The notes under the pieces are model-generated. The model had not been told where the DNA came from. It saw nothing but the letters and a program-made list of their open reading frames with translations, and ran no database searches. A program made the position numbers and the translations under genes. A stretch of DNA of 6,452 nucleotides from Holophagae bacterium (GTDB lineage Bacteria; Acidobacteriota; Thermoanaerobaculia; Thermoanaerobaculales; Sulfomarinibacteraceae): the NCBI GenBank assembly GCA_030609785.1, contig JAUWTC010000155.1, positions 1 through 6,452 of the forward strand, read 5' to 3'. How positions within the stretch are numbered: the stretch's first letter is position 1; the number at the start of each line of letters is the position of its first letter. Of the stretch, positions 1-5,232 are shown piece by piece.

Positions 1-448
1 GAGAACCCTCTTCGAGGTCACCGATGAGCACCTTCTCTTCAACGAGTTTTCGGAACTCGTCGACGTTCGGCAACCAGACGACCAGCTGTCCGTCCATGGC
101 GCGAAGAAGAAGGAAACTGTGGGTCGGATGCTCGGCCTCTTGATCTTCGACGTAATTGAAGAAGACCCGATCGCCGATCGATCTCAGCACACCATCACCG
201 GTCTCGAGTACGAATGTTCCCTGATCATCCTTCCACTCGGTCACTGCGTAGGTCAAATGCCCGGCGCTGTCGCAATGAATCTGCAGCTGATTGCCTTCGG
301 TACCCATCCAGGTGCCGGTCAGTTCGGCACTGAGATCGATTTCGAGCACCCGTCCTATCGGGTTGACTGACGTCACAGTCGAACAGCCGATCATGGTGCA
401 CAGGACCAACGCTGCGGCGGCACGGATGAGAGTCTGAATTTTCATCAT
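1..448 (-). CDS. Putative lipoprotein of unknown function, partial (3' end outside window)
   Basis: An open frame runs from ATG at 448 to the window edge without a stop, giving 149 residues of a longer protein. The N-terminus is a lipoprotein signal: residues 1-9 contain K3 and R9, a hydrophobic stretch covers about residues 10-21, and the lipobox-like MIGC places the lipidated cysteine at residue 22. The mature part begins with a Leu-x-Gly-x-Trp pattern (LTGTWMG), followed by alternating short beta-type segments (LQIHCD, HLTYAV, TFVLET, RVFFNYV, FLLLRAM, QLVVWLP). This resembles small beta-barrel or calycin-like bacterial lipoproteins, but I recognise no named family. A second ATG directly follows the first, so the start could be 445. 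No Shine-Dalgarno sequence precedes either, but a perfect TATAAT lies 6 nt upstream. Cell location is inferred as the inner face of the outer membrane or the periplasm. Exported lipoprotein is fairly sure; function is unknown. Confidence 0.8.
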   Translation of the reverse strand, partial: MMKIQTLIRAAAALVLCTMIGCSTVTSVNPIGRVLEIDLSAELTGTWMGTEGNQLQIHCDSAGHLTYAVTEWKDDQGTFVLETGDGVLRSIGDRVFFNYVEDQEAEHPTHSFLLLRAMDGQLVVWLPNVDEFRKLVEEKVLIGDLEEGS

Positions 449-454
449 GAGCCA

Positions 455-484
455 ATTATAGAGTTATCCCCCTCGGTCTGACCA
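455..484 (-). promoter_or_regulatory. Candidate promoter of the partial lipoprotein gene
   Basis: On the minus strand, TATAAT (460-455) is a perfect -10 box. TGGTCA (484-479) lies 18 bp upstream and matches 4 of 6 bases of a sigma-70 -35 box. The -10 box ends 6 nt before the ATG at 448, so transcription would begin at or next to the start codon. The promoter is close to the palindromic element, whose edge is at 504. Confidence 0.5.
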
Positions 485-503
485 CCCACTGTTGGGTGCT
501 GCA

Positions 504-666
504 AGTGTATCCCGCCTGAATTGCTTGGGATTCTCAGCGGCCATTTTCATCGCTGGCGGCGTTGCTCCTCCTCAACGTAGGGCAAGGCTACACATTCGTC
601 GTCGCGCCTAGCCAGCAACAAAAATGACTCGCCGATCTCTCACCACCAATTCAGGCGGGATACACT
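504..666. repeat. 163-bp palindromic element with 20-bp perfect terminal inverted repeats (MITE/REP-like)
   Basis: Positions 504-523 are the exact reverse complement of 647-666 (20 of 20). Inside, 542-557 and 611-626 form a second imperfect inverted pair, 13 of 16 identical, with sequences of the type CATTTTyrTyGCTGGC on each arm. The centre, about 558-610, contains a further small stem at 560-577 (CGTTG, 8-nt loop, CAACG). The element fills most of the gap between two minus-strand genes, and its right end covers two bases of the stop codon of the large propeller gene. It encodes no transposase. Nested palindromes in a gap suggest a mobile non-autonomous repeat. It could also act as a hairpin ending or stabilising the large gene's mRNA, although no T-run follows. 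No clear target-site duplication was seen, apart from possible TA dinucleotides within the arms. Copy number in the genome cannot be judged from one window. Confidence 0.75.
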
Positions 667-3600
667 ACCCGCCCATTGAACCCGACCAGGCGGAATGATC
701 ACCAGATTCGAAGCCGTCGACAAAGATGATCATGGTGTCGAGTTCAAAGATCGCGGTGCAGTTGACGTCGTTGCTCATGGTCACGTGACCGTCCGAACAG
801 TCGGCATCACCTCCCCAGCCGGTGAAGGTCGAGCCCGCGAACGCCGTCTGAAGCAGGGTCACTCCGGTTCCGGTTGGGAAGAGGGCGTTGCAGACCGGCC
901 CGCAGTTGATGCCCGGTGGACTGCTGGAGACCGTCCCCGAACCCGTGCCCAACTTGCTCACCGACAGCAGGTAGCGGACAAACAGTATCCAGGCGCCTCT
1001 GCCCATGGTGCCGGCCGTCAGAGTGCCGACGTTCGTGTCGTATTCGAGGTCCCACACCGGAGCGTTGGGCAAACCTGTACCGAGTTCGCCCCATACGTAC
1101 GGACTCACCGGAGGCAGGGTCAGCTGGAAGACACCATCGCGACCGCCCACCACCAGGGCGTCCGGGCTGCCTGGGATGAAAGCCGCGCTCTCGAAGCCAG
1201 GATCGGTCAGGTTGCCGCTGATGTTGGTCCAGGTCGTGCCGGCGTCAGGGGTCCAGTACACCTGAGTTGTATCGACCACGAAGGCGTTGCGCCACTCATT
1301 CGTGTCGATCACAACGTCACGGATGGTCGCGGTCCCCGGATAGGCCGCGAGCTGGCTCAACGGCGTAGGGAAGGGCGCAGAGCGCAAGTAAACATCGGTG
1401 AGGCTGCCCACGTAGAGCACGTCGTCGATATCCATGCCGCCTGACCGCCCACCATAGGCGATGGCGTTCTGCGGGAGCGGGAAGAGGCCCCCGAAGGCAC
1501 AACCCGAGTCGAGCAGTCCGGTAATTTGATCCAGATTGTCCCCTTGATCCCACGACTCATACACCGCGTTGCAGCCGCCGATGACCAATCGGGTCTGCAT
1601 GTTGGCGTTGAGTTCCACCGGGGTGAGGAAACTGGTCAAAAGCGGTACGCCCGATTGTACATTCAGGGTCGGGAAAATTTCACTCTGCAGCACGTTGGTC
1701 GCATCGTACTCGCGGCGGCGAAACGTCGTCAGATTCTGGAAGCTCGAGTAGCGAGTGGATATTCCGACGATCGATGTGTCATCCACCGCCACATCGCCGC
1801 CGTCCGCTGTGTGAACGCTGTCCCAGGTCAAGCTCCCGGCGCTCTGTTGCTGGGTCGTGCCGGTGTCCTGGTTCCCGCTGATGATGATGCGCGACACCGC
1901 GTCGTAGGCCACATCGTGAATCTCGGTGACCTGGATGTTGCCGTTGATCGAGAACCAGTCGCCGGTGTTGCTCGCCGGATTGGTAAGGCGGTAGATCCCA
2001 CCATCATCCACCTCGATGAGGTCGCCATTGGCATCAAAGACCATCTCGCGGGAGTCGGCGTGCGGTGCGCTGGAGCCGGCCGTTCCTCCGTTCGGAATCG
2101 CGGCGACGGCGTTTGAGTGGGTGATGTGATCCCACTGCGGCGACGGGATCGCGCCGGTCGGGGCAATGGTGCCGTCTCCGCGGAAGAGGCGGCCGGAGTA
2201 GTCCAGTGCCCCGAGGAAGTTGGGAAAGGGCATGTCCTGCCGGTCACCGCCCACAAAGACCGTGCTCGGTATCGTCGGATCCGTTCGAATGGAAGCGTGG
2301 ATGGCGCCCTGGGCGCCCGGCTTCACCCTGGGGCTGAGGCCCGCCACTTTGACCCAGTTTCCGGTGCCCGGCGTCCACGGTGTGAAATCCGAGCTGTTGT
2401 CCAGCCAAAACTTCGTCGAGCTGGTTACGGTGATGCGCCACACGCCGTTGGCGCCGACTGTACCGCCAACGCCCGTAATCTCTACTTCCATACCGGTCGA
2501 CAGACCGTGCGGCGTAGGACTGGTGTCGATGACGATGGGTGCGCCTGGCGTGAGGAGACCGATGCCCGCCGGCGAGCCCTCGGGGGTGCGCGGGAGATCC
2601 ATGGCGGCCCAGGTCGAACCGCCGTTGGCCGAGTGGAAGATCCCCACGGGCTGACCCGACTGAATGATGTCGACAAAGACGTCGAGGCCGTCGGCGGCGA
2701 TTTCGATGTTGTTGGTGACCCCGTCAACGATGAGCGCATCCATGGCCGCATTGCTGACCTTGACCCACGTGACCCCGGTGTCGCCGGACTTGTAGATGCC
2801 GTTGGGAAGTCCGCTGCACGAGGGGCCGTAGGTGACTCCGGTGTAGAGCACAGTTGAAGCGGCACGGTCACTTGCCAGGTCGAAAGCTACGCTCGCCGGA
2901 ACTCCGGCTGTTACCACTGTGAAAGTCGCACCTCCGTCGGTACTGCGCCAGATGCCGATATTGCCCCCGCTTCCGCACGTGAAGATGTCGGCGGTGTTCA
3001 CCGACACGACAATGGTCTGACCGCGGGCGGCGACGCCCGAGATGTTCCTCCCTGTCATGGTGGGCAACGCGGTCCAGAGGGCGCCGCCGTCGGTGGTTCT
3101 CATCAGCCCGCTCCGCACGCCCCCGAACTGGGCGAACGCGCTGTAGCGGCCGATGCCTGCCACCAGTGTGTCTTGGCTAGGGTCCAGGGGATCGAAGTCC
3201 AGTGCACCGATGGAAAGCGAGGTTTCCCCATCGGTCAGCGGCGACCAGGATGGGGTGGCACTTGTGGCGTTGGTGGTCTTCCAGACGCCGCCGTTGGCTG
3301 CGCCGGCCCAGAGGATGTCGGGGTCGGAGGGATGGGCGGCGACGGTGTGGATCGCTCCCGAAACCTCGTTGTTCGGGCTGACGTTCTCCACCTGCCCGTT
3401 GATCGCCGGCCCGGGGCCCTGGGCGACCCAGGGGCCACCACCGATGGGGGGAGGGGCGAGTCCCCGGGATGGCGCGGGCGCCGCAGACGTGCCGTCATCG
3501 GGCACCGGCGTCTGGTGGCCTGCCGCAGTTGCGGGCGCATCGGCGGGCGGCAGACGGTCCGAGGGGGTCCCCTGAGTCGCGACCACAGCTGTTTGCGCCA

Positions 3601-3721
3601 CCCCCAAAGGGCAGATCAGCATCCCGGCCAGCAAACCGATCATGGCCGTGCGGACTCGGAGGCGGCTCGAAAGGACCTTTTCGGTCTCGACTTCGGGAAG
3701 AAAAAGGCGAAATAGAATCAT
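665..3721 (-). CDS. Secreted multi-blade beta-propeller protein (BNR/sortilin-type Asp boxes) with C-terminal InlB-like repeat domain and sorting-like tail
   Basis: 1018 residues. A signal peptide is expected: basic residues around 20-24, hydrophobic core 26-41 and probable cleavage near VAQT (41-44). The stretch before the core is long, and M27 is a weaker alternative start. Residues 45-95 are a Pro/Ala-rich linker. Residues about 96-915 form propeller blades with Asp-box motifs at 208-216 (RTTDGGALW), 259-267 (RSTDGGATF), 311-319 (KSGDTGVTW), 363-371 (HSANGGSTW, Asp replaced by Asn) and 823-831 (WTPDAGTTW). The end at about 907 (MGRGAW) is the usual closing strand of sortilin/VPS10-like bacterial propellers. 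Residues 393-458 look like an inserted small beta domain (HGLSTGMEVEITGVGG then NGVWRIT). Residues 917-993 match divergent InlB-type repeats (NCGPVC, FTGWGGDADC, CTAIF) with four cysteines able to pair. The last 23 residues hold VDGFESGDHSAW. No transmembrane anchor and no catalytic motif are seen. The likely role is an extracellular binding or adhesive protein; the ligand is unknown. The start is supported by a strong ribosome binding site. Confidence 0.92.
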   Translation of the reverse strand: MILFRLFLPEVETEKVLSSRLRVRTAMIGLLAGMLICPLGVAQTAVVATQGTPSDRLPPADAPATAAGHQTPVPDDGTSAAPAPSRGLAPPPIGGGPWVAQGPGPAINGQVENVSPNNEVSGAIHTVAAHPSDPDILWAGAANGGVWKTTNATSATPSWSPLTDGETSLSIGALDFDPLDPSQDTLVAGIGRYSAFAQFGGVRSGLMRTTDGGALWTALPTMTGRNISGVAARGQTIVVSVNTADIFTCGSGGNIGIWRSTDGGATFTVVTAGVPASVAFDLASDRAASTVLYTGVTYGPSCSGLPNGIYKSGDTGVTWVKVSNAAMDALIVDGVTNNIEIAADGLDVFVDIIQSGQPVGIFHSANGGSTWAAMDLPRTPEGSPAGIGLLTPGAPIVIDTSPTPHGLSTGMEVEITGVGGTVGANGVWRITVTSSTKFWLDNSSDFTPWTPGTGNWVKVAGLSPRVKPGAQGAIHASIRTDPTIPSTVFVGGDRQDMPFPNFLGALDYSGRLFRGDGTIAPTGAIPSPQWDHITHSNAVAAIPNGGTAGSSAPHADSREMVFDANGDLIEVDDGGIYRLTNPASNTGDWFSINGNIQVTEIHDVAYDAVSRIIISGNQDTGTTQQQSAGSLTWDSVHTADGGDVAVDDTSIVGISTRYSSFQNLTTFRRREYDATNVLQSEIFPTLNVQSGVPLLTSFLTPVELNANMQTRLVIGGCNAVYESWDQGDNLDQITGLLDSGCAFGGLFPLPQNAIAYGGRSGGMDIDDVLYVGSLTDVYLRSAPFPTPLSQLAAYPGTATIRDVVIDTNEWRNAFVVDTTQVYWTPDAGTTWTNISGNLTDPGFESAAFIPGSPDALVVGGRDGVFQLTLPPVSPYVWGELGTGLPNAPVWDLEYDTNVGTLTAGTMGRGAWILFVRYLLSVSKLGTGSGTVSSSPPGINCGPVCNALFPTGTGVTLLQTAFAGSTFTGWGGDADCSDGHVTMSNDVNCTAIFELDTMIIFVDGFESGDHSAWSGSMGG

Positions 3722-3723
3722 GT

Positions 3724-3732
3724 CCCCTCCTC
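3724..3732 (-). promoter_or_regulatory. Strong ribosome binding site of the large propeller gene
   Basis: GAGGAGGGG on the minus strand lies just upstream of the ATG at 3721. Its GAGG core sits 7 nt before the start codon and AGGAGG sits 4 nt before it. This fixes ATG 3721 as the start in preference to the internal Met27, and contrasts with the absence of such a site at the two putatively leaderless genes in the window. Confidence 0.75.
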
Positions 3733-3763
3733 GCGGTCCACGCCGTGCAGACGGTTCCAGGCG

Positions 3764-3777
3764 AGTCGGATCCGACT
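3764..3777. repeat. 14-bp perfect palindrome in the leader of the large propeller gene
   Basis: AGTCGGATCCGACT is identical on both strands. It lies about 40 bp upstream of the ATG at 3721 and downstream of the candidate promoter, so it would be in the transcribed leader. It could be an operator for a dimeric regulator or a short RNA hairpin (5-bp stem, GATC loop). A chance palindrome cannot be excluded. Confidence 0.4.
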
Positions 3778-3808
3778 GCCGAATTTTGCGACCGAAACCC
3801 TACCTCAA

Positions 3809-3837
3809 AACGTAATGCCGAGGAGCCCCGCTGTCAA
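3809..3837 (-). promoter_or_regulatory. Candidate sigma-70 promoter of the large propeller gene
   Basis: A perfect TTGACA (3837-3832) is followed after 17 bp by TACGTT (3814-3809), which keeps the first, second and last bases of the -10 consensus. Transcription would start near 3802, leaving a leader of about 80 nt that contains the palindrome at 3764-3777. The promoter starts only 17 bp beyond the stop codon of the preceding lipoprotein gene, so some read-through from that gene is also possible. No clear terminator hairpin lies between the two genes. Confidence 0.45.
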
Positions 3838-3853
3838 AATAAATTTGGCCGAT

Positions 3854-5014
3854 TCAACGGCTGGGCGGAAGAAGCCCTCGATAGGCCGTGTCACGCACGA
3901 GACGACTCCAGACCTCAGTGCCGTTTCTGAGGTCGATGGCCCGAAGTTTCAACGGCTCCTCGACCCACCGCCCCTCGATGCGGCGCCCAAAGGGCTGGGA
4001 TTGGTAGAGCAATATGTGGCCGAATACGCAGAAAGGCGGGACGGAAGTCAGTCGACGGACCTCTCCAAGACGCTCCCCCGTGGTCAGGGAGAAGATCGAC
4101 CAGAGGTAACGCTCGGCGCCGGCGCCCGGCAGCGGGCTCGTCACCATCAAGTGGCGAAGGTCGGCCGAAGGCGCTCGAGCGACGGGTCGGTCCTCGAGAA
4201 GGACGACCTCGGGCAGCGGTTCTCCGGTCTCGGCGTGCCAGCGCCGCAGGACCACACGCCGGCGACCCGCATCGGAGCTCCGATCGACGGTCGTCGCGAG
4301 GACCGGGCCAACTCGCCAAGGAGATTGGCGCAGCTCACCTGCGTCAAGCAGCCGTTTCACCTTTTCGGGCAATGGTCGAACTGCCGGGACGGCAACCCCG
4401 GCCAGGGGGGTCACCTGCCCGGTCTTCACATCAACCCGAGCCGCACCGGCGTCGCGGTGCCTCCAAGGTGATTCCCCGGGCTGCGGGGCCACCCCGGCAG
4501 CATCCCGCTCGAGGTAGTCCCAGGCCACGACGACGCCTCCGTCCTCCTCCCAAGCACTGACGGAAAACGACACCCCGAGTCCCTGATCAACGAGGGGCCG
4601 AACGTACCGGGGAACCGGGACCTCAGCCCGAAGAGTGACCCTGCCGCCCTCTCGGGCATCGAGGAAAACCAGCGGAAACGTCCCATTCGGATCAGCCACC
4701 TCAGCCTGTGAGACGAGCTGCCCGTCGATTACGAGAAGAGGCCTGATAGCCAGCCCGCTGCTCCAGATCAGGCCACCGGTACGAGGATCGACCGCCTCGA
4801 TGCCACCCCCCGGGCGCATCAAAAATACCGCCGGTTGTCGGCCATCGGCGACAACCCCCGGAAAGAGCTCGAATGATGCAGCATTGGAGGGACCGTCCAG
4901 CAGGGTATCTACGTTTTGCCCACCTGACGCGCAAGCACCAACCAACCCAACGAGGAGGGCAACAGCCATCCCGAGATTCGAAACGGAGGCACGTCGAAGT
5001 CTTCTCAGAGACAC
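3854..5014 (-). CDS. Putative outer-membrane or periplasmic lipoprotein with PQQ-like beta-propeller repeats
   Basis: 386 residues when started at GTG 5014. The frame stays open to an ATG at 5110, but the 32 extra residues are polar, basic and unlike a signal peptide. From the GTG the protein opens with a classic lipoprotein signal: SLRRLRR, a hydrophobic stretch MAVALLVGLVG, then the lipobox-like VGAC. GGGTGG lies 6 nt before the GTG as a moderate ribosome binding site. The mature protein has PQQ/WD-like propeller signatures at both ends: GGIEAVDPRTGGLIWSSG early on and LRAIDLRNGTEVWSR near the C-terminus. The middle contains weaker blades (ARVDVKTGQVTPL, RRWHAETGEPLPEVVL, WSIFSLTTGERLGEV). 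BamB-like proteins share such blades, but nothing specific links this one to outer-membrane assembly, and no PQQ-enzyme active-site residues are apparent. Substrate and partners are unknown. It is transcribed divergently from the patatin gene. Confidence 0.85.
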   Translation of the reverse strand: MSLRRLRRASVSNLGMAVALLVGLVGACASGGQNVDTLLDGPSNAASFELFPGVVADGRQPAVFLMRPGGGIEAVDPRTGGLIWSSGLAIRPLLVIDGQLVSQAEVADPNGTFPLVFLDAREGGRVTLRAEVPVPRYVRPLVDQGLGVSFSVSAWEEDGGVVVAWDYLERDAAGVAPQPGESPWRHRDAGAARVDVKTGQVTPLAGVAVPAVRPLPEKVKRLLDAGELRQSPWRVGPVLATTVDRSSDAGRRRVVLRRWHAETGEPLPEVVLLEDRPVARAPSADLRHLMVTSPLPGAGAERYLWSIFSLTTGERLGEVRRLTSVPPFCVFGHILLYQSQPFGRRIEGRWVEEPLKLRAIDLRNGTEVWSRLVRDTAYRGLLPPSR

Positions 5015-5172
5015 ATCAGGCCACCCATGAGGGATCGGTATATCAGCTCTTGATTGTACTCTGCGCCCTTCATCCCTGTGAAGAGATTCTCGGCGGTGGA
5101 AGTGGCCCATGTCTCGTTGATCTGGACGATGAATCGCCCGTCGCTTCGAGGGTCACGCGGGGATATCCACAG
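5005..5172 (-). other. Unassigned coding-like frame overlapping the start of the PQQ-like lipoprotein gene
   Basis: In the frame that stops with TGA at 5007-5005, the translation reads like real protein (for example FIVQINETWATSTAENLF) with a strong preference for C/G at third positions, especially around 5065-5135. It ends 10 nt inside the lipoprotein gene, a spacing typical of translationally coupled genes. No ATG, GTG or TTG precedes this stretch in frame within the intergenic region; the only candidates are a CTG at 5172 and an internal ATG at 5073 that would give a 22-residue peptide. The frame remains open further upstream, antisense to the patatin gene, where it no longer looks natural. 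It could be a leader peptide, a remnant of a former gene, or chance. I do not recognise it. Confidence 0.25.
5053..5082 (-). promoter_or_regulatory. Candidate promoter of the PQQ-like lipoprotein gene
   Basis: TTCACA (5082-5077, 5 of 6 with TTGACA) and TACAAT (5058-5053, 5 of 6 with TATAAT) are separated by 18 bp. Transcription would start near 5046, giving a leader of about 32 nt before GTG 5014. This start point supports the shorter gene model, because the longer ATG at 5110 would lie upstream of the promoter. The site lies inside the coding-like frame ending at 5005; both may not be functional. Confidence 0.45.
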
Positions 5173-5197
5173 CGTTGAGACATGTATCTGGACTGCC

Positions 5198-5226
5198 TTG
5201 TGGTGAATTTTGGGTTCACCTACACT
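5198..5226 (+). promoter_or_regulatory. Candidate promoter of the patatin/POTRA gene
   Basis: TACACT (5221-5226) matches 4 of 6 bases of a -10 box, and TTGTGG (5198-5203), 17 bp upstream, keeps the TTG of a -35 box. The -10 box ends 6 nt before the ATG, so the transcript would start at or beside the start codon. The weak -35 would suit an activated or repressed promoter. The spacer is occupied by an inverted repeat at 5202-5220. Confidence 0.4.
5202..5220. promoter_or_regulatory. Candidate operator: inverted repeat GGTGAA-N7-TTCACC
   Basis: Two perfect 6-bp half-sites, GGTGAA and TTCACC, are separated by 7 nt and lie between the putative -35 and -10 boxes of the patatin gene, abutting the -10. 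This position is typical of repressor sites. The regulator is unknown and no regulator gene is present in the window. In RNA the same sequence could fold only if transcription began further upstream. Confidence 0.35.
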
Positions 5227-5232
5227 CGGGAC

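Noticed and set aside
225..455. Minus-strand frame of 76 codons near the left end
   Set aside because: It overlaps the lipoprotein gene in another frame and gives an Arg/Asp/Ser-rich sequence with no signal or domain. The overlapping frame has a clear lipobox and runs through the window edge.
647..666. Simple intrinsic terminator for the large propeller gene
   Set aside because: The pairing partner is more than 120 nt away and no T-run follows either arm, so it does not fit a classic terminator, though a looser role in ending the mRNA remains possible.
695..1444. Plus-strand open frame of 249 codons
   Set aside because: It is antisense to the large propeller gene. Its Arg/Gly/His/Val-rich composition is typical of antisense frames in GC-rich DNA, and it has no recognisable domain.
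1526..2857. Two plus-strand open frames (1526-2116 and 2117-2857)
   Set aside because: Both are antisense to the propeller blades with low-information composition. They reflect codon bias on the opposite strand.
3815..4471. Plus-strand open frame of 218 codons
   Set aside because: It is antisense to the PQQ-like lipoprotein gene, and its composition lacks hydrophobic core patterns.
5015..5110. Longer N-terminus of the PQQ-like lipoprotein, starting at ATG 5110
   Set aside because: The extra 32 residues are polar and basic, precede rather than form the signal peptide, and would place the start upstream of the best promoter candidate. The GTG at 5014 gives a standard lipoprotein signal.
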